Source: Antennarius striatus
Taxonomy: Eukaryota; Chordata; Actinopteri; Lophiiformes; Antennariidae
DNA length: 64,000 nt
Direction: 5' to 3'
Assembly (NCBI RefSeq): GCF_040054535.1
Contig: NC_090797.1
Coordinates: 15,225,001-15,289,000, forward strand
The notes below the pieces were generated by a model. That model saw nothing but the letters and a program-made list of their open reading frames with translations. It was not told where the DNA came from and searched no databases. This document shows, piece by piece, positions 32,597 to 43,184 of this stretch. A program made the position numbers and the translations under genes. Position 1 is the first letter of the stretch, and each line of letters begins with the position of its first letter.

Positions 32597-33008
32597 GCTT
32601 TTAATGTAAATTGACTAAAAAAGTCCCCGCACTGAGGGACGGTGTTATGATAGGTTCAACTCGAGGTGCAGCGACGTCATGTCCCCATCAAATGACGTCA
32701 TCTGCAGACCCACTGAATGACCACATCTGTCCATCTATGGATTTTTCTTCCCTGAAGACTTGTTCATATTCCAAGGCGACTATATCAGGATTTATTCAGC
32801 TCATATCTTTACAGAGGGCTTCAGGGACCATGGGACATCGTTTTTGATCCCAGATTGGCCCCCAAGGAGCCCAGACCTTAACCCCGCTGAGAATCTTTGG
32901 GATGCGCAGGAGAAGACTTTACGCAGGGGCCCGGAGGCTTATGAACTGATCGCGTTGTTTTTATTTTTTTCACTCCACAAATATTCCGGTTCCGTTTTCC
33001 ACACGTCA

Positions 33009-33080
33009 GCTGTGATCGTATAGAGGTTAGTACTCTGTGTTGTGGCTGCAGCAACCCCGGTTCGAATCCGGGTCGTGACA
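33009..33080 (+). pseudogene. tRNA-His-like, degenerate acceptor stem
   Basis: The anticodon GTG and B box are intact, but the acceptor stem has a C-A mismatch and three G-T pairs. No TTTT lies nearby. It is probably a pseudogene. Confidence 0.65.
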
Positions 33081-33399
33081 TGGTTTAATTCAGTTTAAGT
33101 GGACTGGGTCTGACTGTTAATATTAGATTTATTTTAGCGTTTGTTGAAACTCTAAAAAGAGCTGCTGTATCTACTTTTGAAATGCCATTTTTATTCTTTA
33201 AGTCTTAAATTATTAATTATCTTAAAGTTATCTTAGTTATTTTAGAGTTCAAGGTAATTGGACCACACCGACAAGTTTCTTGTTTTGCAGGTGAGCTTTT
33301 GCAAGTTTAAATTTTTTTCGACGGTGTATTTTTTTTCCTCATCCCCAAAATTGTTCTTTTACTTTTATTCTGTTGTCTTTTTACATCAGCCGTGTCAGT
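33081..33399. other. AT-rich non-coding interval
   Basis: No gene or clear repeat is recognised. Confidence 0.4.
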
Positions 33400-34207
33400 C
33401 AGTTTCTAAATCAGTAAATTTATTTTGGTATTTTTCATAGAAGTGGCAACATCTCTGTCTCCTTTGTCCCTACTTTGCTCTTTCTTCAACATCCTCCACT
33501 GTCTTCTTTATCAACTTTCTATCACTCTCATGACCTTCCAACAGGGACTGCTGATATCCTCTCTCTCTCTCACTTACAACTTCTGCTTCTCTTCCTTGTC
33601 TGACTTCTTCTAGTTCCTTTCTCAGTCTCTACATCACAACATTCTCTCTATCTCTTCTGTCTTTCCCTCTCTCTCTCTATTATTGCTGTTTTTATTTCAA
33701 ATAAAGTTTGACGTGCATCATCTGTTTCTCCGTCCTCTTCAGTTTTTAACACTCCCTCTTTTATATGCCACAGAGCTTGTTGACTAGCTGCGACCTTTGT
33801 GGTTGATGGCTTATTTTGTGTTTGCTTTAACATTTCTCCTGAGCTTAAGGCCCACTGGTGAAATGTTCCTCTCTACTTTGAGTTGGCATGTTCCGGAATG
33901 GAATGTTACCCTTGTTTTCAAAATAAAATGCCTCCCTACCTCTAGTAAAACTGTTGTTCTTGTCAATGGGCTCCGGCTGCCACAGGAGGGCCCATCCCTC
34001 GCCAACCAGAACACCACGGTCAGGACATGGGGATGTGTTCTGCTTCTACACAATTCAAAGGAAACAGTTTTGGATCACACCCCGAGTGAATTTCAAATCA
34101 TCTTGTATATTTTATAATTTAATGTAGCTGCTGATTTGAAATTTCTAAAAAATATTTATATTTTTTACAATTTCACTTTTTTCTCAAAAGCTGTTTTAAG
34201 ACTTGAA
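33400..34207 (-). pseudogene. Retroviral Gag remnant (minus)
   Basis: Inverted copy of the block at the start of the window (33400-33960) plus the N-terminal Gag block (to 34207). It has stops in all frames. It is the inner end of the nested retroviral remnant that extends to 40445. Confidence 0.55.
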
Positions 34208-34528
34208 TGATGCCCCCTGGCAAGATAAGAGGAAGTGTTGTAGAGGAAGAGGAAGTGTTGTAGAGGAAGAGGAAGGTTTGTAGCTGTAGGTGGCTGCTCG
34301 TTGAATACGTTTTTTTGTGGTAAATGGACTCTTAATATAATTTTTGTTTCTTTATACATACAGTCCTGACTGTGCCTGACTGTTTTTGCTGGGTGTTTCG
34401 CTGTGGACTTTTGTTGTTTGTCTCGGTCGGTGCTGCAAGCTGGAGCCTGAGCCAGGGAACGCAAACGCCCTGACAAACAGACTGGAGCATCCCCTGCCAC
34501 TGGATGCTTTAGTTCACAAACTACCGGA

Positions 34529-35643
34529 ATGCCCCCACCAAGGAAAAGCCCGACACCAGAAGAGTTTGGGGAGATAAAACTCTCAATATTCTGTGCAGCG
34601 ATGTGACTGCGGTCAGAACACAACAGGAGCAGCTTCTGGGGCTCCTGGAGGAGGTCAGAACACAACAGGAGCAGCTTCTGGGGCTCCTGGAGGAGGTCAG
34701 AACACAACAGGAGCAGCTTCTGGGGCTCCTGGAGGAGGTCAGAACACAACAGGAGAAGCTTCTGGGGCTCCTGGAGGAGGTCAGAACACAACAGGAGCAG
34801 CTTCTGGGGCTCCTGGAGGAGGTCAGAACACAACAGGAGCAGCTTCTGGGGCTCCTGGAGGAGGTCAGAACACAACAGGAGCAGCTTCTGGGGCTCCTGG
34901 AGGAGGTCAGAACACAACAGGAGCAGCTTCTGGGGCTCCTGGAGGAGGTCAGAACACAACAGGAGAAGCTTCTGGGGCTCCTGGAGGAGGTCAGAACACA
35001 ACAGGAGCAGCTTCTGGGGCTGCTGGAGGAGGTCAGAACAAAACAGGAGCAGCTTCTGGGGCTCCTGGAGGAGGTGAAACTACTATGCCTCCAGAACGCG
35101 GAGAAGGAGAAGCGAATTGTGGATCTCGAGCGGTGAGTGGATGAGCTGGACCAATACTCCCGCATCAATGATGTGGTCATCACCGGCATCAACATCAGGC
35201 CTCCCTCATAAGCTCGTGCAGTGGCCACGGACAGCGGGGAGCCCAGCGAGCAGGAGACACCATCGGTGGAGCAACAGGTGGCTTCCTATCTCCAGAGCAG
35301 GGGGATAGAGTTGGACCGGGAGCACATCGAGGCGTGTCGCCCACTACCAGTAAAGAACGAGAGACCGTCAGCACTCATCAGAAGGTTTACTAATCGGAAA
35401 AAGAAAATGGCACTGCTGAAACAGGGGTGCAAGCTAAAGGGCACTAATGTATTCATAAACGAGCACTTGACAAAGAAAAATGCTGACATCACAAGGATCG
35501 CAGGACAACTGCAAAAACAAGGCGAGATTCAACAAACCTGGGTAACAAACTGTAAGATCTTCATCAAACTAAATGGGTCACCGGAGGCAGCAGAAGTCTT
35601 GCTGGTGAAGAGCATAGAAGACCTTGAACAGTATCGACATTGA
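34529..35643 (+). pseudogene. LINE ORF1 with expanded coiled coil
   Basis: The ATG at 34529 opens a short N-terminus, then a 2-bp frameshift near 34604 leads into eleven 14-residue repeats (34615-35076). A charged linker (EKEKRIVDLER), a stop at about 35134, and then a ~140-residue domain (35221-35643) follow. That domain resembles the RNA-binding part of L1-type ORF1 proteins (RPSALIRRFTNRKKK and GTNVFINEHLT motifs). ORF1 proteins trimerise by coiled coils and bind element RNA. With one frameshift and about two stops the copy is probably dead but young. Confidence 0.65.
34615..35076 (+). repeat. 42-bp minisatellite, 11 units, encoding a two-heptad repeat
   Basis: Each unit encodes RTQQEQLLGLLEEV. 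Units 4 and 9 carry Lys in place of the second Gln, and unit 11 reads RTKQEQ, so five-unit blocks were themselves duplicated. Because 42 is a multiple of 3, long frames appear on both strands; those are shadows. Confidence 0.95.
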
Positions 35644-35789
35644 TGCAGCTTGTGACTCCTCATCATCACAATGCCAAACACACCAAGAACACAGACTACA
35701 CCAAGCACCAATATGGACATGGACATGTTACAGAAGATCCTACAGCATCAACAAATAGAACTGAAAACGTGTGAGTATCAAGAGCACCC

Positions 35790-36144
35790 CCCACTGGAGC
35801 AGAAAAAGTATGCAGTTGGTCTCTTCATTGATCTGAACCCCATGTCAGACACATAAAAACAAAAATATACAAAACCCTCTCAATTATAAATAAAGCAAAA
35901 CTATACCTTGATGGAAATGCACTCCGTACTTTATACTGCACCTTGGTCCTCCCGTACTTTACATATTGTGTTGAAGTTTGGGGGAATACTTATCAGAACA
36001 CAATTAATCCTCTGATCATTCTACAGAAAAGAGCAGTGTGGAACATTCACAAGGTTGGTTTTCTTGAACATACTCATAACCTGTTTACGCAGTCAAAGTT
36101 GCTAAAATTTCATGATATTGTACAATATAATACATCAATAGATT

Positions 36145-36184
<40 letters not shown>

Positions 36185-36640
36185 TGGATTAGATTTATAT
36201 AGCGCTTTCTTGTCTGGACACTCAAAGTCACTTACATTGGATCCATTATTCATTCACACCTCATTCATACTTGGTGGTGGTAAACTACGTACGTACCCAC
36301 AGCTGCCCTGGGGCAGACTGACGGAGGCGTGGCTGCCACTCTGCCCCTCCGACCACCACCGGAACAATCACACACATTCAACAAATTATTACCACCAAAC
36401 CTCCAACGATTCTTTATAACTCCAGTCAGGGCTCATCACTTGAGAGGTTCTGGATATTTTCATTGCCGAGAGCTCAAACCACGCATAAACGTTTTTGTGT
36501 GTCTGTGTGCGGAGTGAAACTCTGGAACAATCTGGTCTCACAACACAAGAAATGCCAAAGTACTAATCAATTCAAACTGTTATATAAACATCATGTCTGG
36601 TCAAAGTATAGAGATGAGGGTCTTTAACTCAAACTGCTGT
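35790..36640 (+). pseudogene. LINE ORF2 RT remnant interrupted by a short repeat
   Basis: The first part (35800-36140) holds a VGLFIDL motif and then thumb-region sequence (LPYFTYCVEVWGNTY). The second part (36400-36640) continues the C-terminus (RAHHLRGSGYF). Between them is a short repeat beginning with (AAT)n, about 36141-36395. Confidence 0.55.
36141..36395. mobile_element. Short retroposon with (AAT)n start inside the LINE
   Basis: An (AAT)n run (36147-36182) and TTTATATAGCGCTTTC mark a common fish short retroposon. It splits the LINE RT. Confidence 0.5.
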
Positions 36641-37079
36641 TCTGTTTGTTAACATGTGCTCAGTGTTTCTTTACAATTGTTGGTATTTGTTAATTACTGC
36701 TGTTGGCATTTGTCCATTACCATTGTTGGTATATTGTACATTACCATTGTTGGTATATCGTGCCTTCCTTACATTGTTGTGTCGAATTGCTATTGCAATG
36801 TGACAATTTCATTGTTGCCCATGGTGACGCCATCGTGATGCAATTATTGTGTGGTTATCCTTGAATCTTTGAAGTAGCAGTGAAGCTCAGTGTGTTGATC
36901 TCTGAATCAGGAACTGGGGTGGGATTACATAAGTTTTCTTCTTCCCACTCCCTTTCAGGCAGAATTGTATTGTTGGGTTATGATCTTTGTTTATTATTTG
37001 CTTATTTAATTATTTTGTTTGTTGTTGATTTTTTGTTTGTTTTTTGTTTTGTTTTTCCTTGCCTTGTCTGAAATAAATG
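36641..37079 (+). other. LINE 3' untranslated region
   Basis: AT-rich with several TTGTTGGTAT-type internal repeats (36690-36760). It ends in GAAATAAATGAATAACTAACT. Confidence 0.5.
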
Positions 37080-37098
37080 AATAACTAACTAACTAATG

Positions 37099-37221
37099 AA
37101 GAATACTTTAATAATGCTACAGCGGAATTTGTTACCTCTTTTAAGTACAAGTACAGTCATACGGCACACGTTACACAAGAAAGCACAAGAATACAGCTAT
37201 CAGTTAGACAACACAGCATAG
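37099..37221 (-). pseudogene. Retroviral leader segment
   Basis: It matches 58255-58370. It is separated from the Gag block by the LINE at 34208 and from the rest of the leader by the L2-like LINE at 37222. Confidence 0.5.
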
Positions 37222-37496
<275 letters not shown>

Positions 37497-38843
37497 CTTT
37501 ATTAATCCCGGAGGAAATTGCATATATCCACTGCTCAGGCATTACATAACAAATAATACTGGATAAACACCAGGAGAAAAGGAAACACTGACATCACAGG
37601 ACATACCACAAGACATACATTACACTAACAGACAGACACATGCAGCACTAACAGGACTTATATACTAAACTATAACTAAAATATAAACAGTATAAAATTT
37701 AAAAATATTACAGTATTAAAATATAAACAGTATAAAATAAAATCTAAACAGTATAAAATTGAATTAAAATATAAAACAGTATAAAAAATAAAAAAATAAA
37801 TAATATATATATATATACAACAGTATAAAATTAAATTTAAATTAAATTAAATTAAATCCATTTAACCCCGTGCTGACCTCCCACCTCCCCCCCCGCTCCT
37901 CCTGAGAGAGTCATTGTACCCCCTGATGGCACGGGGCACGAAGGAGGACCTCAGCCTCTCTGTGGAGGCGCTGTGTGACAGCAGTCTGCTGCTGAAGGTG
38001 CTTCTCTGCTGGGAGAAGGTGGTGTGTAGGGGGTGCCTGGTGTTGTTCATGATGGCCTTAATTTTAGACATGGTCCTGCTCTCCAGAAGCATATCCACAG
38101 AGTCCAGGCTCAGCCCGACCACTGAGCCCACTCTGCGGATGAGTCTGTTCAGACGGTCCATATCTCTTTTCCTGGCCCCCCCACCCCAACACACAATGGC
38201 GTATGACAGCACACTGGAGACTACGGACTGATAGAACATGAAAAGGAGCTTAGGACAGATGTTGAAGGAGGCCAGCCTCCTCAGGAAGTACATCCTGCTC
38301 TGCCCCTTCTTGTACACACAGTTGGAGTTGAGTGACCAGTCCAGTCTGCTGTCTAGCTGCAGTCCCAGGTACTTATAGTTTTCTACCACCCCCACCTCAC
38401 TGCCTTTGATGATCACCGGCTGTGGAGAGGGAGGTGCCCACCGGAAATCCAGAACCATCTCCTTTGTCTTGGAGACGCTGAGCTGGAGCTGGTTCTGTTG
38501 GCACCACTCCACGAAGTCAGCCACCAATGCCCTGTACCCCCCCTCATCACCCTCCCGGATACATGCCACTATCGCGGTGTCATCGGAGTACTTCTGTATG
38601 TGGCATGTATCCGAGTTGTGCTTGAAGTCTGATGTGTAGAGGGTGAAGAGAATGGGGGATAGAACGGTCCCCTGTGGCGCCCCCGTGCTGCTGGTCACCA
38701 TAGAAGACAAACAGTCCCCCATACGGACGTACTGGGGTCTGTCCGTTAGGTAGTCCGTGATCCAGCTCATGAGGTAGGGGTCCACAGCCATGGAGGTCAG
38801 TTTATCCTGCAGGAGCTGGGGCTGGATGGTGTTGAAGGCTTGA
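37497..38843 (-). mobile_element. L2-like LINE, 5'-truncated, with open RT C-terminus
   Basis: The minus-strand frame (38791-37862, 309 codons, open upstream to 38843) encodes the RT from AFNTIQP through GAPQGTVLSP and the catalytic YSDDT (about 38588-38602), then the thumb domain. No stop occurs before the natural end. GCAT flanks both sides (about 37209 and 38843) as a probable target duplication within retroviral leader sequence. It is the least decayed RT in the window. Confidence 0.8.
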
Positions 38844-39085
38844 AGGCATTCACACTAAATAAACAGGAGACATATAAACACGCTGTTCTGGGATCAGAAA
38901 ATGGTCTCGTCAGACCTTCAGTCAGATTTACAGACCATTTGTTCAATCTGTCAACTGTTTAATTTGGGTATTTGGCTGGAATTTAGTTAATCTTTATTTT
39001 GGCAAGCTTGCATACCATTTTACCCCAGGTATCTGATCTTCACTCGGCGGCCGTCATTTTGTGAACCACTGTCTCCACAGATGTA

Positions 39086-40256
39086 CCGTATTTATTCGAG
39101 TATAACGCGCAAAATTTTCTACCTAAAAAAGAACTCAAAGTTTGGGTGCGCGTTATAAACGAGGGCTGGGGTGACACGCTTAGATGTATTAGTATACAGT
39201 ATTATTTGCGCAATGACTTATTTGTCGAAGATATCGCTGACCAAAATCGCAAAACATTGACTGCAACCACATCTCTCGACCCACAAAACATACATGGTCG
39301 ATTTTTAGTAACAGTATCCAAATCATTTGCGTGGGCGATCTAAAATAAATACTGGTAATTCATGATGGCTCATGCGCATCACTCCTGCAGAGGCGAGGCG
39401 TATCTAAGGAAATGGTATTTAATAATCAAATGCGTCATCAGCAGACCTTGTCGGATGGTGTCATTTCCGAGAATTCTTATTATAATAATAATAATCCACC
39501 TTTAATAGTCCACACAATGGGGAAATTATATTTTCCTCTCCAGTTTTTTGTACATGCATATATATATATGTGTTAGTCAGCACACACACACAAACATTGT
39601 ATACAGGCCCCTGAACACAACACACACTAGGGGCCTGTAGGCATGCAGTTAATGACGAGTACAGGGAGGTGGAGGGACGGGTCGCAGCTTCGGGGGTGCG
39701 CCCCAATGAGCAGCTTGTGGGGGGGACGGCGCCTTGCTCAAGGGTGCCTTGGCAGTGAGCTGACACCTCCAACTGTCAGCTCACACTCCGAAGATGTCTG
39801 GCTGGAGCAGGAATCGAACCGCCGATGGCTGGGCGCTGTCTGGTCCCAAGACGTCCGCTCTACCGCTGAGCCACTGCCGCCCGCTGTGACGTATGATATT
39901 TGATTATTGAATAGCATTTTCTTAGCTACGCCTTGTCTCTTAATTTCCTTTCCTCGCCTCGGCCACACTGAAACGTGAGTTACCGGTAAGCATTGCTGGT
40001 GTATCTGATGATGAATCGGACTTTGAAAGATTTTAAATGCCTGTAAATATTGTTAATTTTATTTCGGTATTGTGTTCATAGTTTACGTTGTCAATAAATG
40101 ATTTTTATCATGGACGCATGTGTTTAACAATGTTTGGCACTTACAATGCTTTGTCTGAGCCGAGAAAAAGTGAAACAAAATTTTATACCGATTTTTTAAT
40201 CGAAAATTAGGGATGCGCGTTATACACGTGTGCGCGTTATACTCGAATAAATACGG
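39086..40256. mobile_element. Non-autonomous DNA transposon with 26-bp perfect TIRs and TA target duplication
   Basis: The ends read CCGTATTTATTCGAG onward for 26 bp and are exact reverse complements. TA flanks both sides (39084-39085 and 40257-40258). This fits a Tc1/mariner-pogo type element. The interior has no transposase frame, only a 65-codon frame without recognised domains and a nested SINE. Confidence 0.85.
39470..39885 (-). mobile_element. tRNA-derived SINE nested in the DNA transposon
   Basis: On the minus strand it begins GGCGGCAGTGGCTCAGCGG (A box) with a GGTTCGATTCC B box (about 39806-39816), and ends in a TAATAA-rich tail at about 39480. It is related to the SINE at 17312. Confidence 0.7.
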
Positions 40257-40454
40257 TAGCTGTTCTGAGCAGTCAGTGGTTCTACCAGTTTAACCCTATC
40301 TAAACTAGTTTTACCTTTTGCTTAAGCCTTTCAAACATCACACTCTGTTCCTGACCATTCGCTCCATTCATTTTACACAATCCCTATTTATCACATTCAC
40401 AAATTCGCCTTCCATTTCATACAATACAACACAATATTCAATTAACCCATTAAA

Positions 40455-41021
40455 AATGAGAGGTCAAGTATCTACTCTGGGTCCTCCAGCAGCGATGCCT
40501 CCAGCTGCTCTGTTAAAATCGCAGACAAACACGACACTCGTCTAGCCATCGTACTTGCTCCAAGCTGGACATCGGAGATGACATCACGACCATGTTTCTC
40601 ATCTTTGAATCATTATTTAGCGACAAGCATCATAGCTTCTTTAAAAACCTCACCATCTGAAAACGGTTTCTTGTTCTTTATCAAAAAACGGGCAGCTCTA
40701 GACGAAGCTTCGATTGCGTTCTGGGATTTTTTCTTCTTGCTTCTTGAAAAAAGTCTGTTGTTTGTCTGAAGCTGCCTTTAACCCACTGACTTTCTCAGTA
40801 CATAAAGTGCTGCTGGGTGGGTAGTTCACAGTCATGTTTTTGTGGCATGTTTGGAAATGCCTCTCCACGTTGTGCCGCTTTGGTACTGCAACAGTCATCC
40901 CACAAAAAAGACACAAACATTTCTCTTTGAATGACGTAAAAAAAGAAATCTTCTTTCCAGTCACTCTGAAAATACGATGTCCTTTTGTGTTTTCTTCCAT
41001 GGTTTTTGGGCAAAAGCACAA
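40455..41021 (-). pseudogene. hAT-type transposase N-terminus with C2H2/BED-like finger
   Basis: The minus-strand frame starts with a CLFCGMTVAVPKRHNVERHF finger (two Cys and two His in BED/C2H2 spacing), typical of fish hAT-family ZBED-like transposases. It continues in broken frames to about 40455. The catalytic domain is missing. Confidence 0.55.
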
Positions 41022-41168
41022 GCAGGCTAACTCCTCATATCACCTGGTCAGTGTGTCAGGCGTAGACGCACGAATGACCTTCGACTTGGAGAGAGGCGAG
41101 TTTGATATCAAGTATTTTATTTGAATGTTTTAACTTAATAAAATATCATTTTAGAATGCTGAATAATT

Positions 41169-41284
41169 CATTCATTCATTTTCCAACCCGCTTAATCCGC
41201 TAACGCAGGTCGCGGGGTAGCCAGTGCCTATCCTGGCAGTCTCAGGGCGTGAGGCGGGGGACACTCCGGGCACGACGCCAGTGT
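41169..41284. mobile_element. Short retroposon with 14-bp target duplication
   Basis: The 116-bp insert is flanked by AATGCTGAATAATT at 41155-41168 and 41285-41298. The start is CATT-repeat-rich and the rest is GC-rich. Confidence 0.75.
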
Positions 41285-41298
41285 AATGCTGAATAATT

Positions 41299-41578
41299 AA
41301 GTTGCGATATCATTAATGTGTTAATTAATGTTAATATGTTTAGACCACGCCTCGCGGGCGCCACAAGGGGTGCTCGGGGGCGCACGGTCGCTCGCAGGAA
41401 CAGCGTTGGTGACCTCTGGTTTAGAACCTCCAGACGTCACGTGAGCGCAGCAACGTCATGAGGAGCTCAGAGGTGATGAAGCTGGACCTGAGAGGGTTCC
41501 TTCTGACCGCACCAACCTTCTGACCGTCTCATTGGTCCTTTCATCGTGAGACCTACGGACGTTGGTGGACACAGGAGG
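41299..41578. other. Non-coding interval
   Basis: No gene is recognised. Confidence 0.4.
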
Positions 41579-41820
41579 GAGTGACAAAGGAGGAGCGACA
41601 TAGGAAGGAGTTACACAAGAGGGAGTTACACAGGAGGGAGTGACAAAGGAGGAGCGACATAGGAAGGAGTTACACAAGAGGGAGTTACACAGGAGGGAGT
41701 GACAAAGGAGGAGCGACATAGGAAGGAGTTACACAAGAGGGAGTTACACAGGAGGGAGTGACAAAGGAGGAGCGACATAGGAAGGAGTTACACAAGAGGG
41801 AGTTACACAGGAGGGAGTGA
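41579..41820. repeat. 59-bp minisatellite, about four units
   Basis: The unit contains GTGACAAAGGAGGAGCGACA and GGAGTTACACAAGAG blocks and repeats almost without change. Confidence 0.95.
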
Positions 41821-41910
41821 CTGTGTGTCGGCTGCTCTGACCTGATCCAGGAAACAACGTACAAACATTAGATAATAAAAGTCACACCCGTCTGTGGTGC
41901 TACAGCTGAA

Positions 41911-42040
<130 letters not shown>

Positions 42041-42714
42041 CGTGAGGATCAGGAGGTGGTCTTCTGGTGTCGACCCGGTGACACGAGTGGACCGTCACCT
42101 GAACATCAGTTTAACGTGAACACGTGTTCCTCCTGATCCTGGACAGGGTGGGGCCACCTCCATTTAAACATCACTATTGGTCACATGTCACAGTGAATCA
42201 GTACTCATCACCACAGCAGACAGCTGCTAGCTGCTGTTAGCGACCTGAGCAGCTAACGGTGCAATGAGTCCTGTTGCTGTGGCTTATGTTTGATCTGGAG
42301 GGTTCTGTTGGGTTTTTCTGTCTATTAAAGGGCTTTGAAATGTCTCTTGATGTGATTAAGAGCTATATAAATAAAAGTTGGTTGAGTCTGACTCAGGAGG
42401 CGGAGCCAGAGGAGGGTGAGGAGGAGGAGTATGTAGAGTGGAGGATGAAGACGAGTGTCTGTCAGTGGGACGATGAGCTAATGAAGCAACAGCCAGGGGT
42501 CGGGGGTTAAAAGCTGTTTTTATGCCACTAGAGGGCGTCACCACATTCTAGACCTCACCTTCACTGGAGGGAGGCTAAGGCTAGCTGTTCATGCTAGCTA
42601 CAAGAAGTATCTCAACAGATGTCTGTGACATAAGGACATCCGTCTCTCATCCATCCATCTGTTCACCCACTTTGACAGACAGCTTGTGATCCAACAGGCT
42701 CTTAACCATTAATG

Positions 42715-42715
<1 letters not shown>

Positions 42716-42775
<60 letters not shown>
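42716..42775. repeat. (AC)n microsatellite
   Basis: Downstream of makorin C, equivalent to 6488-6556 but without interruptions. Confidence 0.9.
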
Positions 42776-42778
<3 letters not shown>

Positions 42779-43178
42779 CACTTGGATGAAGGTGATGAAG
42801 GGAGGACACATCAGTACAAAATAATGGCTATGAGCAGCTTTAATAAAGAAAACTGAAGATCCAGCCTTCAGGAGTAAAACCTTACAGTTTGACAGTAAAT
42901 GTCAGAGTGATCGTCAGGCTAACAGGAAGTGCTAACAGCTGTCAGTGATAAACAAGTCACACCAAAACCCACAAAGAAACTAGTGGGTTTTGTTTATTAG
43001 CAATACTTGAAAAAAGTTAATTTGTTAAATATTATATTGACTTATTTTTGTTATTTTAGAATTATACCTCCTCCATGAAACGCACCAGAAAGATTAACAA
43101 TAAATGTCAAGGTAATGTTTAGCATGAGCACAATGGCTTGTGGGACTTTTTTTCTTCATTTTATATTTCATAAGTTCA

Positions 43179-43184
43179 TTTATT
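43179..43184 (-). promoter_or_regulatory. Poly(A) signal overlapping the stop codon of makorin C
   Basis: AATAAA on the minus strand contains the TAA stop, as in copy A. Confidence 0.6.

Larger units (their letters stand above)
32190..33000 (+). mobile_element. Tc1/mariner remnant carrying tRNA-His sequences (middle copy)
   Basis: A transposase-like piece with a WSDGSR motif (about 32318-32338), where SDE is expected, lies upstream of two tRNA-His sequences. Downstream, the frame 32760-33023 encodes the C-terminal catalytic region with DWPPRSPDLNP followed by AENLWD. The last acidic residue of the DDE/D triad falls in this segment. Frames are broken, so it is inactive. Confidence 0.7.
34208..37098 (+). 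mobile_element. CR1/L2-like LINE inserted in the retroviral remnant
   Basis: The insert is flanked by AATGA on both sides (about 34203-34207 and 37095-37099). It contains an ORF1 with RNA-binding-type sequence, a much shortened RT, and a tail of AACT units (37080-37094). Most of ORF2 is deleted: an early RT motif (VGLFIDL, about 35816-35836) is followed within about 30 bp by C-terminal sequence. Confidence 0.7.
38844..40445 (-). mobile_element. Retroviral LTR-like sequence (family 1), split by a DNA transposon
   Basis: The two LTR parts (38850-39085 and 40257-40445) join to match 24249-24975 in reverse. The interruption is the element at 39086-40256. Confidence 0.6.

Noticed and set aside
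34521-35228. Minus-strand frames of 235 and 278 codons across the 42-bp repeat
   Set aside because: They exist only because a repeat length divisible by three keeps several frames open. The plus-strand frame is the one that joins the ORF1 domain.
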